Source: Nostoc linckia NIES-25
GTDB lineage: Bacteria > Cyanobacteriota > Cyanobacteriia > Cyanobacteriales > Nostocaceae
DNA: 64,000 bases
Direction: 5' to 3'
NCBI RefSeq assembly: GCF_002368035.1
Contig: NZ_AP018222.1
Coordinates: 3,899,534 to 3,963,533, forward strand
Shown here: piece after piece, positions 9,634 to 18,375 of the stretch
Position numbering within the stretch: the stretch's first letter is position 1
Layout of the letters: each line of letters starts with the position of its first letter
Notes under the pieces: generated by a model
What the model was told of the DNA's origin: nothing
The model's database searches: none
Seen by the model: the letters and a program-made list of their open reading frames with translations, nothing else
Program-made: the position numbers and the translations under genes

Positions 9634-10356
9634 TTAAAACCGCACTTTATACAACTCGAATAATTCGCCTGATTTCTGGGTTATTACTTTAGCACCAGCA
9701 GCTTTAATTGTTTTTTCCCACTCAGCTAGAGGTTCTAAAAATACCTCAGCACCGAGATAAGTTTCCAGAACTGCCCAATCTTCTGCTAAAGGCTGTTCTG
9801 GGTTGAGGATGTCAAATACAAAATGTCCGCCTGGTTTTAAAACTCGTTTGACTTCTGTCAGGACAGCCTTCCAGTATTCAAGTGGAAAATAGCAGCTAAA
9901 TCCTGTAGCGATCGCCAAATCAAATTGGCCTGGTGAATAGTTTAGATCGTGAGCTGCTCCCAACTCAACACCTTTGAATAGCTTAGAATTCAACTGCGGT
10001 CCGCGAGAATTGAGAATATCTCGCGCCACATTACTGATTTCTTGCCCATAAAAAAATGCTTGCCAATCTCGCCAAGGATAAATTAACAAGCTGACACCGC
10101 AGCCAATATCTAAACAGTGCTGGTTCTTTTGAGGTTTGGCAACTTCCCAAAAAGGAGAAGCAATTCTCCCGGAAAAATTGCCACTAGCCCACTCCCGAAA
10201 GATTGGCATTGCTTGGACTTCAGCTGGGAGTTCAACGGGTTGACCTTGATATTCTCGGTTGAAGCGGACAGCTACTTGTGTTAACCTTTCTTGCCAGTTA
10301 GTTGATTTGTGGGTAGCGAAGAGATTTTGTAACTGCGAATCGGGCTTTTTAGACAT
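9634..10356 (-). CDS. SAM-dependent methyltransferase (class I)
   Basis: 240 residues from the chosen ATG at 10356 (MSKKPDSQLQNLF). Motif I is LDIGCGVSLLIYP. The post-I acidic region and motif IV (GQFDLAIATGFSCYFPLEYW) follow, then the usual VLKPGGHFVFDILNP strand. The substrate cannot be told. The frame stays open for 87 more codons upstream, to a GTG at 10617, through a stretch that includes a repeat-like segment (10555-10580). The ATG fits the family start better, but a longer product is not excluded. Confidence 0.88.
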   Translation of the reverse strand: MSKKPDSQLQNLFATHKSTNWQERLTQVAVRFNREYQGQPVELPAEVQAMPIFREWASGNFSGRIASPFWEVAKPQKNQHCLDIGCGVSLLIYPWRDWQAFFYGQEISNVARDILNSRGPQLNSKLFKGVELGAAHDLNYSPGQFDLAIATGFSCYFPLEYWKAVLTEVKRVLKPGGHFVFDILNPEQPLAEDWAVLETYLGAEVFLEPLAEWEKTIKAAGAKVITQKSGELFELYKVRF

Positions 10357-10840
10357 GATATTTTTGCTAGCCTTTTTAAGGATTGTATTCAATTCGCTTT
10401 GGGTTCGCACACCAATGCAATCACCTGCGGGAGTTTGTCCGACTTCGTAGCTGTAGCCAACATACCCAAAACTAATACTGTAATAAGTGCGATGCTGCAA
10501 ACACTGGTTCATGAACTGGCCGAGTTTGGGACTATTGTAGCCATTATCAAGAAAGGCAGAGGGCAGAGGGCAGAAGGCTTTTATGGATTTATTTGTTCGT
10601 TTCTCCAAGAAAACCACCTTTCCTACTTGTAGTGCCAGTTCAATTGCAATTGTTTTAGTTTTGCCTTTAGCTTTGGCTAATGCACCGACAATTTTATATT
10701 ATTAAGTATAATTTTATCCACCGTGGTAAGCAGCTAGACATAATTAAATATAAAATACAAAAGTTTAAAACCCCGATCGCAACTGCTTTTTCCCTTCTAC
10801 CTCCTGCCCCCTGCCTCCTACCCCCTGCCCTCTACTTAGT

Positions 10841-10868
10841 AAAAAAGACGCGAAGTTTCGCGCCTTTG
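10841..10868 (-). terminator. Intrinsic terminator of thioredoxin gene
   Basis: On the minus strand, ggcgcgaaa-cttcgcgtc forms a hairpin followed by six T residues, 28 bp after the thioredoxin stop codon. Confidence 0.8.
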
Positions 10869-10895
10869 AAACTAACACCAAATTCTCAATACTAG

Positions 10896-11213
10896 TTAAA
10901 TTATTGTTTGTAGATGTTTGACCAAATCTGCTGCTTGTCTTACACCTTCAATTCGCTCCACAGCCTCACCCTTCTTAAATAGTACTAGGGTTGGTAGGGC
11001 GTAAATTTGATACTGAGTAGCTAATTCTGTATATTTTTCTGTGTCGATTTTGACAATCCGCAGACGATCCTTGAGTTGGGCATTCACTTGTTCTAAAATT
11101 GGCACCATCATCTGACATGGCCCGCACCACTCAGCGTAAAAATCTACCAATACGGGCACATCAGAATCAGACAGCATCTCTTCAAAGCTGTTAAATTGTT
11201 TTTTAGTTGCCAT
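10896..11213 (-). CDS. trxA: Thioredoxin
   Basis: 105 residues from ATG at 11213 (MATKKQFNSFEEML); an in-frame ATG 21 bp upstream would add seven residues. The active site WCGPC lies in DFYAEWCGPCQMM, with the conserved cis-proline region YALPTLVLF and a C-terminal amphipathic helix. It is a general protein disulfide reductase in the cytosol, reduced by ferredoxin- or NADPH-thioredoxin reductase. It is monocistronic with its own terminator. Which of the several cyanobacterial thioredoxin types it is cannot be fixed by eye. Confidence 0.95.
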   Translation of the reverse strand: MATKKQFNSFEEMLSDSDVPVLVDFYAEWCGPCQMMVPILEQVNAQLKDRLRIVKIDTEKYTELATQYQIYALPTLVLFKKGEAVERIEGVRQAADLVKHLQTII

Positions 11214-11234
11214 GTGATACACACCGCTTTTCAA

Positions 11235-11600
11235 TTGTTTGTTTCAATGGTAATTCTTAGAATATAAAATCGGTATATGTTTATGAGTTTTTCTCAGGAA
11301 AAGATTACATTAGTGCAATATAGACTAGTTCGCTAGCAAAAACCTTAAATAATCCTAATAAAATAGAGATATTGTATTATTTCGTGTATAGCAGTTAGAG
11401 ATTTATTTCTACCTATTTTGACGTAACCAAATGATTATACAGAGTTTCACGAGGCTTATGTCTACAGAGATGGTAGTTTATCGAATTTGGCGATGTCTAA
11501 AAGGCTCTCACTTAGACAGTTATAATTAAACCAACAATATATTCCTCAATGTTATCCATTCATTAGCAAATAAAATAGATAGTTAATTGTTACTACAACT
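11235..11600. other. Intergenic stretch without recognised gene
   Basis: 366 AT-rich bases between the divergent thioredoxin gene and the broken toxin-antitoxin pair. It presumably holds both promoters. No hairpin, repeat or ORF was found. Confidence 0.5.
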
Positions 11601-11930
11601 ATGATATTCAAAGAGTTAGAAGCAGAATTGCTAAAGTTAACACCAGCACAAAAAGCTAAAATTATTAACATTCTTTCCCAAAGCCTTGCTAATCATTGGG
11701 AAGGTATCGAAAAAACACCAGAAATCTGTAGTTGAAAAGCCTGTATTGCTAACACTCGTATTCCTGTTTGGGGATTAGTTAATGCTCGGAATTTAGGATA
11801 TAGTGAAGCAGATATACTAAGTAATTATCCGAGTTTATCAGCAACAGATATAGCAAATACTTGGGCTTATGCAGAGGCATTTAGTGAGGAAATTGCACGG
11901 GATATTAAAGAAAATGAGGAAGCAGAATAA
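11601..11930 (+). pseudogene. DUF433-family antitoxin interrupted by an in-frame TGA
   Basis: The frame from ATG 11601 reads 110 codons to TAA 11928-11930 except for a TGA at 11733-11735. Downstream the frame continues with KACIANTRIPVWGLV and a helix-turn-helix-like part (YSEADILSNYPSLSATD), the DUF433 signature. Family members usually have Gly or a similar small residue where the TGA lies, so a GGA to TGA change would explain it. DUF433 proteins are antitoxins paired with DUF5615 toxins, and that partner follows directly with the stop TAA and start ATG abutting. As written, only a 44-residue N-terminal stub would be made. Confidence 0.8.
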
Positions 11931-12275
11931 ATGGCACGTCTCTACGCAGATGAACATTTTCCACGTGCTGTGGTATAAATTCTGCGCTCATTAGGACACA
12001 ATATTTTAACAGTACAAGACGCAGGAAACGCGAATACTAAGATACCTGATTTGCAAGTGTTAGAATTTGCTACCCAGGAAGAACGTGCTATTTTAACTAT
12101 AAATCCTACAGATTTCCTAAAACTACATTATAATCACCCAGAGCATTCAGGTATTATTATTTGTAGAGACGATCGCAACTGGGAAAATTTTGCTAATCGT
12201 ATACACCAAGTTATTACTCAAGTTGAAAGCTTCAAAGGACAGTTAATTCGCGTTAATCGAGTTATATCTAGCTAA
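11931..12275 (+). pseudogene. DUF5615 (PIN-like) toxin interrupted by an in-frame TAA
   Basis: The frame from ATG 11931 (MARLYADEHFPRAVV) is open for 115 codons to 12275 apart from TAA at 11976-11978. After it come ILRSLGHNILTVQDAGN and the acidic catalytic-like positions of the PIN-like DUF5615 fold. The family normally has Glu at the stop position (VVELLRxLGHD), so GAA to TAA would account for it. The remaining ORF from about 12051 has no sensible start. It directly follows the DUF433 antitoxin pseudogene. Both partners are therefore silenced by single changes. Confidence 0.8.
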
Positions 12276-12411
12276 TTAGTTATCTAAATTGCCTCATCCT
12301 AGCAAGATTCTCACCGCGCAATAGTTAGATTTTATCCAAACAATATTTCAGATGTTCCCTAAATCACCATAAGATAATTAGCGCGGTATTCTGAAGATTG
12401 AGGAACATTAA

Positions 12412-13158
12412 ATGACACTATTAAAAGATAAAGTCGCAATTGTCACAGGTGCTTCGCGGGGAATTGGACGAGCGATCGCCATCGAATTAGCCACACAAGG
12501 AGCGATCGTAGTCATTAATTATGCCAGTTCCAGCGCAGCAGCGGAGGCAGTTGTTACAGAAATTACCACAGCCGGAGGCCAGGCGATCGCTCTCCAAGCA
12601 GACGTTTCCAAAGTCGAGCAAGTAGACGCGCTAGTTAACGCCGTCATGGAAAAGTTTAAGCGTGTAGATATCTTAGTTAACAACGCAGGTATCACCCGCG
12701 ATACACTGCTGTTGCGCTTAAAGCCAGAAGATTGGCAAGCAGTCATCGACCTGAATTTAACCGGTGTGTTCTTATGTACGCGTGCCGTCAGTAAAATCAT
12801 GCTCAAACAGCGATCGGGGCGGATTATCAGCATTACCTCCGTTGCTGGGCAAATGGGCAACCCAGGTCAGGCAAACTACAGCGCCGCCAAAGCAGGTGTA
12901 ATTGGTTTTACCAAAACCGTTGCGAAGGAACTTGCATCTCGCGGGATTACTGTTAACGCCGTCGCCCCTGGTTTCATCGCCACAGACATGACTAGCGACC
13001 TTAACAACACTGAAGATATTCTCAAATTCATCCCCCTCAGTCGCTTTGGTCAACCAGAAGAAGTCGCTGGCATGGTGCGCTTCCTCGCCGCCGACCCCGC
13101 CGCCGCCTACATCACCGGACAAGTTTTTAATGTCGATGGTGGAATGGTAATGGCGTGA
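12412..13158 (+). CDS. fabG: 3-oxoacyl-[acyl-carrier-protein] reductase
   Basis: 248 residues, the usual FabG length. It has the Rossmann cofactor motif GASRGIG at residues 13-19, the structural NNAG, the catalytic Ser-Tyr-Lys set (SITSVAGQ and YSAAK), and the VAPGFIATDM and C-terminal YITGQVFNVDGGMVM segments typical of FabG. It reduces beta-ketoacyl-ACP with NADPH in fatty acid elongation in the cytosol. Related short-chain reductases such as PhaB are similar, but the tail favours FabG. It is monocistronic. Confidence 0.92.
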   Translation: MTLLKDKVAIVTGASRGIGRAIAIELATQGAIVVINYASSSAAAEAVVTEITTAGGQAIALQADVSKVEQVDALVNAVMEKFKRVDILVNNAGITRDTLLLRLKPEDWQAVIDLNLTGVFLCTRAVSKIMLKQRSGRIISITSVAGQMGNPGQANYSAAKAGVIGFTKTVAKELASRGITVNAVAPGFIATDMTSDLNNTEDILKFIPLSRFGQPEEVAGMVRFLAADPAAAYITGQVFNVDGGMVMA

Positions 13159-13231
13159 ACGCAGACGCGATTCACCGCGTCTACACAGTACTTTGCAACT
13201 AATAAATCGCTTGTAGGGGCGTACATCTGTA

Positions 13232-13375
13232 CATTGGTGTCAATTTAAGCTCAAACACTTATCCCACATACGTTTTACCCCACCCCCAACCCCTCCCCTT
13301 GCTAAGGGGAGGGGCGGTTTTGGCTTTAGACAAAACCGGGGTGGGGTGATGGGGATCTTCATAGTAAGTGAGTGA
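13232..13375. repeat. Repeat element, copy 1 (ttaagctcaaac ... gtaagtgagt)
   Basis: It begins gtgtcaatttaagctcaaac, contains a GC-rich hairpin (cccctccccttgct-aaggggagggg) and ends at gtaagtgagt. A second, better preserved copy lies at about 42797-42930 inside the nested element there. No coding capacity. Confidence 0.65.
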
Positions 13376-13377
13376 AT

Positions 13378-13626
13378 TCATGCATCTCGTTCTGCTTCGA
13401 GGTCTCGATTGATTTCTTCTACACTTCTGCCAACAGGACGCTGTTTGTGGATTTCTTCAAGCAGGTGGATAATCGATTGTCCTTCTAGTGTCGTTTTTTG
13501 TGGTATCAGGACAATTACCTCAATAGTTTGTCCTACAGAGGTTGAGAGTGTATCGTCAGGCAAAGTGATTTCAATTTTGTTGCCTGGTAACACTTTAGTT
13601 TCAATGCGTAATGCTGATTGCATCAA
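13378..13626 (-). CDS. Small antitoxin-like protein (orphan)
   Basis: 82 residues with a beta-rich N-terminal half (RIETKVLPGNKIEITLPD, then IEVIVLIP) and a charged helical C-terminus (VGRSVEEINRDLEAERDA). This layout resembles the AbrB-like or orphan antitoxins that precede PIN-domain toxins in cyanobacteria. No toxin gene follows: a repeat lies directly downstream. No firm family assignment was possible. Confidence 0.55.
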   Translation of the reverse strand: MMQSALRIETKVLPGNKIEITLPDDTLSTSVGQTIEVIVLIPQKTTLEGQSIIHLLEEIHKQRPVGRSVEEINRDLEAERDA

Positions 13627-13791
13627 GCCTTCTCCTGGTTTCTTTTTAGCTATTGTTTGTTCTACCGACTCCCTATTGTTCTATCCATTGTGGCTCACAA
13701 AGCGATCGCTCTAAAACTGCGTACATTGGGGAGCTACTGCGCCCTTACCGTTTACCGACTTGTAGCAAGTGGCGACCAAAGATGATGAATT

Positions 13792-13986
13792 TTAAAAGTT
13801 AGGTAATAAACCTGCTTGTTTACAAATTTCGTTGGCAGTAATGCGATCGATGGTACGATGCCTTTTAACGGGAATGGTTTTTACATCATTAGTATAGATG
13901 GAATGATTTCCACCTTCTCTTAACAAATAGAATCCATTATCTTCTAAGTATTTAATTAAATCTTTTCTCTTGACTGACACATTCAA
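13792..13986 (-). CDS. hicA: HicA-type mRNA interferase toxin
   Basis: 64 residues. The double-stranded-RNA-binding-like HicA fold shows in VKRKDLIKYLEDNGFYLLR, the catalytic His in EGGNHSIYTN, and the IPVKRHRTIDRITANEICKQAG tail that is very typical of the family. HicA cleaves mRNA and is neutralised by HicB. Its start overlaps the end of the upstream antitoxin by 4 bp (ATGA type), so the two are translationally coupled, with antitoxin first. Confidence 0.88.
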   Translation of the reverse strand: MNVSVKRKDLIKYLEDNGFYLLREGGNHSIYTNDVKTIPVKRHRTIDRITANEICKQAGLLPNF

Positions 13987-14201
13987 ACCTCTATGGGAAT
14001 TTGTTCGAGTAAAGAATTACCTATAGGAATTTCTTTATTTTGTTGACGATAGGCGAGAATCATTTCTTTGGTAGCGTCTTGTAACATAGCCCTGCATTCT
14101 TCTATGGTTTCTCCCTCCGTGATGACTTCTTGCCATTCAATGAGTTGTCCCATATATCCGTTATCAGTTTTTGTATATTTTGCAGTGTATGTAATTAACA
14201 T
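13983..14201 (-). CDS. hicB: HicB-family antitoxin
   Basis: 72 residues. The HicB partial RNase H-like fold is seen in YTAKYTKTDNGYMGQLIEWQEVITEGETIEECRAML (given in outline: residues about 4-40), followed by a helix and a short tail. The protein lacks a long C-terminal DNA-binding domain, as in many cyanobacterial short HicB proteins. It is the first gene of the pair and overlaps hicA by 4 bp. Confidence 0.85.
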   Translation of the reverse strand: MLITYTAKYTKTDNGYMGQLIEWQEVITEGETIEECRAMLQDATKEMILAYRQQNKEIPIGNSLLEQIPIEV

Positions 14202-14439
14202 CAGGTATTTGTGAGTGTAATTCTATAATTTATCGTAGTTGATTTTTTTCTAGCAATGGCGATCGCCTCAATCGGAGCAAGCTAATTGCATCCTGCACGA
14301 TAATATTAATAAGCGAACGCTCATCATTCTACAATTTAGGCAAAGCGATCGCTCTAAAACTGTGTAGCAACTGTCTTGAAAGTCAAGCGTTCGCAATTAT
14401 ATTGATTTTTCAGATCTCAAAGGCGGATTGCTTGCAATC

Positions 14440-14691
14440 AGAAGGTCAAAATTGAGCCTCAGAAGGTCAAAGTTGAGCCTCAGAAGGTCAACGTCGAGCC
14501 TCAGAAGGTCAACGTCGAGCCTCAGAAGGTCAAAGTTGAGCCTCAGAAGGTCAACGTTGAGCCTCAGAAGGTCAATGTCGAGCCTCAGAAGGTCAATGTC
14601 GAGCCTCAGAAGGTCAATGTCGAGCCTCAGAAGGTCAAAGTTGAACCTCAGAAGGTCAATGTTGAGCCTCAGAAGGTCAATGTTGAGTTTG
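14440..14691. repeat. 21-bp minisatellite, 12 tandem units
   Basis: Twelve consecutive 21-bp units of the type agaaggtcaa-(a/c/t)-gt-(t/c)-gagcctc, the last one degenerate at its end. As 21 is a multiple of three, frames on both strands stay open and give heptad-like repeats (LRRSxxS on plus, LLRLxxD on minus). Neither has a good ribosome binding site or an ordinary composition, so coding is doubtful. The array ends 78 bp before the 3' end of the NB-ARC/TPR gene. Confidence 0.9.
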
Positions 14692-14769
14692 AGCGATCGC
14701 ACTTTTCACTTTTATAATTCTATGAGTTGAGGCGAACTTATAAATTGCTATCTGTTGCTGTGTTTTTTG

Positions 14770-17700
14770 CTATTGTGAGGTGAGGCGATCGCGCAAATCT
14801 GCTAAATTTTTACGTACAGTTATAGTATTAGGATGATTTGCGCCTAACCATCGCTCTAAAATATCTAATGCTTGGATGTACAAGGGTTCGGCTTGGCTGT
14901 ATCTGCCTTGGGAATCGTAGAGATATGCTAGGTTGTTGAGACTTTGAGCAAAATCTGGATGTTCCTCTCCCAGCAGGCGTTGCATTAGTTTTAAAGCTTG
15001 CAAGCACAGGGTTTCGGCTTGGCTGTATCTGCCTTGGGAACGATAGAGTTGCGCCAGGTTGTCGAGGCTAATGGCAAAATCTGGATGTTCCTCTCCCAGC
15101 AGGCGTTGTTTTAGTTTCAACGCTTGGAGGCAAAGGAGTTCGGCTTCGCTATATCTTCTTTGGGAAGAGTAGAGTAGTGCTAAGTTGTTGAGACCACGAG
15201 CAAAATCTAGATGTTCCTCTCCTAGCAGGCGTTGCCATAATTTTAATGCTTGGAGGTAAAGTCGTTCGGCTTCGCTGTATCTTCTTTGGGAAAGGTAAAG
15301 TCCTGCTAGGTTGTTAAGGGTTTGCGGAACATCTGGATGTTCCTCTCCCAGTTGGTGTTGTCTTAGTGCTAAAGCTTGGAGGTAAAGGGGTTCGGCTTCA
15401 TTGTATCTACCTTGGGATTCGTAAAGTGCTGCTAGGTTATTGAGGGTTTGCGCGACATCTGGATGTTCATCTCCCAGTTGGTATTGTCTTAGTGCTAAAG
15501 CTTGGAGGAAAAGGGGTTCGGCTTCGCTATATCTGGCTTGGCATTTGTAGAGATACGCTAGGTTGTTGAGGCTTTGAGCGACATCTGGATGTTCATCTCC
15601 TAGTAAATGTCGCGTTAGTTCCAAATTTTGCAGGTATAGTGGTTCAGCCTCGCTGTATCTTCCTTGAGAATCGTAGAGAGTTGCCAAGTTGTTGAGGGTG
15701 GAGGCTACAAGAGGATGTTCCTCTCCCAGTAGGCGTTGCTTTAGTTTTAAAGCTTGCAAGTACAGGGGTTCGGCTTCGCAGTATCTTCCTTGGGTTTGGT
15801 ATAGTTCCGCTAGATTGTTAAGGCTATTGGCAAAATATAGATGTTCCTCTCCCAGTAGGCGTTGCATTAGTTTTAAAGCTTGCAAGCACAGGGGTTCAGC
15901 TTTGCCGTATCTTCCTTGGGATTTGTAAAGTCCCGCTAGGTTGTTGAGGCTTAAGGCAACATCTGGATGTTCATCTCCCAGTAAATATCGCGTGAGTGCC
16001 AAAGCTTGCGAGTACAGAGGTTCAGCTTCGCTGTATCTTCCTTGAGAATGGTAAAGTGCCGCCAGGTTGTTGAGGATGGAGGCCACAAGAGGATGTTCCT
16101 CTCCTAAACGCTTTTTAATAACTTCTAAACACTGCATACACCAAGGTACAGCTTGGTCATACTGTCCTTGACCTTGGTAAAATCTAACATTACCGATGAA
16201 TGACCAAGGTAAATCTTCATCACTGATGTATGGAATGTGATTTTTAGCTACTTCTGCTATGTGAGGGATATTAGGAGTAACATTTGTGATTTGTTTAAAG
16301 GTAGGGTCTTGAGGAATCTCCTTTGCAACTTTTACCATTACTTTGCAAAACCAACGCTTGAAATCTTCTGCCCGATCTAAACCCGTAAACTTGTATTGGA
16401 AAAACTCCCTTAGCAGTGGATGTAGTTGGTAAATTCCCTCACCTTTGCGTTGTAGCAAATGCAGATTCAACAAGCTATCGTCTCTAATTTCCTCTAAATA
16501 TTCTGTATCATCATCTTTTAGACACTGTTCCACCAAGTTCCAAGGTATGGGTGCGGCAGCAAATAAACTCAGCAAACAGCCCAACTGCTTATCATCGTCG
16601 TTTAATTCCTGCCAACTCAACTCAAAAGCTGCTAACACACCCCGTTGTGCTGTCATGTCGCCTTCTGGTTTAACAAGTGCGGGTTGTTCTAGTCGCTTTT
16701 TCTCCAACCGTTGCAACATTTCTGTTAAAGAAAGGTCTGGTTTCCGCTTCAGATATCGCCCCACTAATTCCAAACCCAAAGGCAAATATCCCAACCACTC
16801 ACACAACTGATTTGCAACAGCTAATTCTTGCTCAATTCGCTGTGGCGTTTCTTTCAAAAATGACTTTAATAACTCCAGCGCCGCTTCTGGTTGCAATACA
16901 TCCAGAGATAATTGCTTAATAGATGCTCCCAAGCGTTGGCGCGTGGTAATCAACACTTTAAACCGGGAAGATGACGAGGGTAAATAAGGCTTAACCTGCT
17001 CATATTCCCCAACATCGTCTAACACTAGCAGCACATCGCCCTCACGCCAATGCCGCCAGCAGTATTGCACTTGGGCGAAGACATCCAAACCTTCTGGTAA
17101 GTTTAAATCAAGCACAGTTCTGGCAAACTGCACAACTTGAATGCCCACATCACCAGATTTTCCCAGCAACCAGCAAATTCCACCCTTGTAAGTTTCGCGA
17201 TGATTCCTGGCATATTGTAGGGCAAGTTCTGTTTTACCAACTCCACCCATACCGGCAACAGCAGCTATAGCCACTTGTTCATTTTCCTGCAAAAGCTGGT
17301 GGAGATTTTGCAAATCTTTTTCACGTCCAACAAACTCCACCACCCCACTTAAGGGAATATTTTCGTAAAACGTCGGCTTAGGTTTAGCTTTTCTCGCTTC
17401 AGCACGCTGCACACCTGGCTTTTCTTCTCTAAGGCGTTGCCATTCTTTATCAAATTTCTTTAAGTTCCCGTCTTTGTCCCCTTTATCGCACCAAAGCGTC
17501 AGCTTAAAATGCCAGTTCTCCGAACCTCGCTGGTGTTCGCGCAAATCTTCCAGAACACCCAAAAACTCAGCAAGTGCTTTTAGTGCTTCTCGAACTTGTT
17601 CTTTTTCTAAACCACCAAGTTCCGCCAAAACTCTTAGCTGTGTCCTCACAACTAGTTGCTTTGGTGTTTGCCAATTAAAGTCAATTTTAAAACGCTCACC

Positions 17701-17793
17701 GTTTTCTATGTCGTCATTGGCATAAGCCAACAACCTATCTAACAGCAGCCTTACCCGCGCTTTGACATCATCGCCATAGCTAACACGCGCCAT
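14770..17793 (-). CDS. NB-ARC STAND ATPase with kinesin-light-chain-type TPR array
   Basis: 1007 residues. The N-terminal 1-125 are a mostly helical domain with no catalytic motif that I recognise, possibly an effector-adaptor domain. NB-ARC follows: P-loop GMGGVGKT at 181-188, Walker B VLLVLDDV near 254-261, and a later GLPLGLEL-like motif (LGYLPLGLELVGR). Residues about 564-983 are ten nearly identical 42-residue TPRs (GEEHPDxAxSLNNLAxLY core), then a partial eleventh. STAND proteins act as switchable sensors, and bacterial NB-ARC members include antiphage effectors, but no effector enzyme is fused here. The repeats are also repeated at DNA level (126 bp), which favours copy-number change by recombination. 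Confidence 0.92.
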   Translation of the reverse strand: MARVSYGDDVKARVRLLLDRLLAYANDDIENGERFKIDFNWQTPKQLVVRTQLRVLAELGGLEKEQVREALKALAEFLGVLEDLREHQRGSENWHFKLTLWCDKGDKDGNLKKFDKEWQRLREEKPGVQRAEARKAKPKPTFYENIPLSGVVEFVGREKDLQNLHQLLQENEQVAIAAVAGMGGVGKTELALQYARNHRETYKGGICWLLGKSGDVGIQVVQFARTVLDLNLPEGLDVFAQVQYCWRHWREGDVLLVLDDVGEYEQVKPYLPSSSSRFKVLITTRQRLGASIKQLSLDVLQPEAALELLKSFLKETPQRIEQELAVANQLCEWLGYLPLGLELVGRYLKRKPDLSLTEMLQRLEKKRLEQPALVKPEGDMTAQRGVLAAFELSWQELNDDDKQLGCLLSLFAAAPIPWNLVEQCLKDDDTEYLEEIRDDSLLNLHLLQRKGEGIYQLHPLLREFFQYKFTGLDRAEDFKRWFCKVMVKVAKEIPQDPTFKQITNVTPNIPHIAEVAKNHIPYISDEDLPWSFIGNVRFYQGQGQYDQAVPWCMQCLEVIKKRLGEEHPLVASILNNLAALYHSQGRYSEAEPLYSQALALTRYLLGDEHPDVALSLNNLAGLYKSQGRYGKAEPLCLQALKLMQRLLGEEHLYFANSLNNLAELYQTQGRYCEAEPLYLQALKLKQRLLGEEHPLVASTLNNLATLYDSQGRYSEAEPLYLQNLELTRHLLGDEHPDVAQSLNNLAYLYKCQARYSEAEPLFLQALALRQYQLGDEHPDVAQTLNNLAALYESQGRYNEAEPLYLQALALRQHQLGEEHPDVPQTLNNLAGLYLSQRRYSEAERLYLQALKLWQRLLGEEHLDFARGLNNLALLYSSQRRYSEAELLCLQALKLKQRLLGEEHPDFAISLDNLAQLYRSQGRYSQAETLCLQALKLMQRLLGEEHPDFAQSLNNLAYLYDSQGRYSQAEPLYIQALDILERWLGANHPNTITVRKNLADLRDRLTSQ

Positions 17794-17962
17794 CGGTTAC
17801 TTTTGCTCAAATTTGGATAAAGTTTCGGGAATCCCCAAACTTAATCTAGCATCCCCAAACTCCAATCTCCGCGTATTCACCCATTACAGCCAACAAACAA
17901 CTGTATTTGCTTTCACTGACTACCCCAAATCTACCGTTGCTTCAGTATTCCAGGTGAAACAA

Positions 17963-18136
17963 ATGCAAAAAGCAACGAAATCTATCAATATTAAAAAGCT
18001 GGTGACAGTTTTACTATTTGTAATTCCCCTAATTGCAGACTGTTTAATCCCAGGTTCGGGTATTTTCATTGAAATTACCTTTCTCATTTGGGAATTACTG
18101 GAATCAGAGGAGACACAAGGGGATAATTTGAACTAA
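17963..18136 (+). CDS. Small membrane protein of unknown function
   Basis: 57 residues from ATG 17963 (MQKATKSINIKKL). Two hydrophobic stretches lie at about residues 12-29 and 33-45. The frame is open further upstream to 17813, but that part is low in coding character and overlaps the promoter region of the divergent NB-ARC gene. An intrinsic terminator 36 bp downstream supports a real transcript. No family recognised. Confidence 0.5.
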   Translation: MQKATKSINIKKLVTVLLFVIPLIADCLIPGSGIFIEITFLIWELLESEETQGDNLN

Positions 18137-18172
18137 AAGTAACATTTGGCAATGTTACAAACTCTTATTTTC

Positions 18173-18204
18173 AACCCTATTCCTTACAATGGAATAGGGT
18201 TTTA
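18173..18204 (+). terminator. Intrinsic terminator
   Basis: Perfect 11-bp stem aaccctattcc / ggaatagggtt with a 7-nt loop followed by a short T run. It lies just after the small membrane protein gene. Confidence 0.75.
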
Positions 18205-18238
18205 GGGACTAACAAACAAAAAAATATTCAACTATGTA

Positions 18239-18298
18239 TTGTGGGGTGGGCATCTTGCCCGCCCAGTCCTGAGGGCGGGCGAGACGCCCACCCCACAA
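18239..18298. repeat. GC-rich palindromic repeat
   Basis: About 25-bp arms (ttgtggggtgggc... and ...gcccaccccacaa) pair with only two mismatches around a 6-nt centre. It resembles cyanobacterial interspersed palindromes and has no coding capacity. Confidence 0.7.
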
Positions 18299-18375
18299 GA
18301 TTGAATAATTTATTTGTTGGAAATTTCTTATTCACTTGCCTGCAACAGGAAATCACAAAACCAACATAAAAACTG

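Noticed and set aside
14440..14691. CRISPR array
   Set aside because: Units are directly adjacent without unique spacers, so it is a minisatellite.
14428..14730. Two overlapping 100-codon ORFs on opposite strands in the 21-bp repeat
   Set aside because: Both are products of the repeat unit length being a multiple of three. Neither has a good start context or normal composition.
17813..17962. Longer start for the small membrane protein
   Set aside because: The added 50 residues look like translated promoter DNA and lie within 20 bp of the divergent NB-ARC start.
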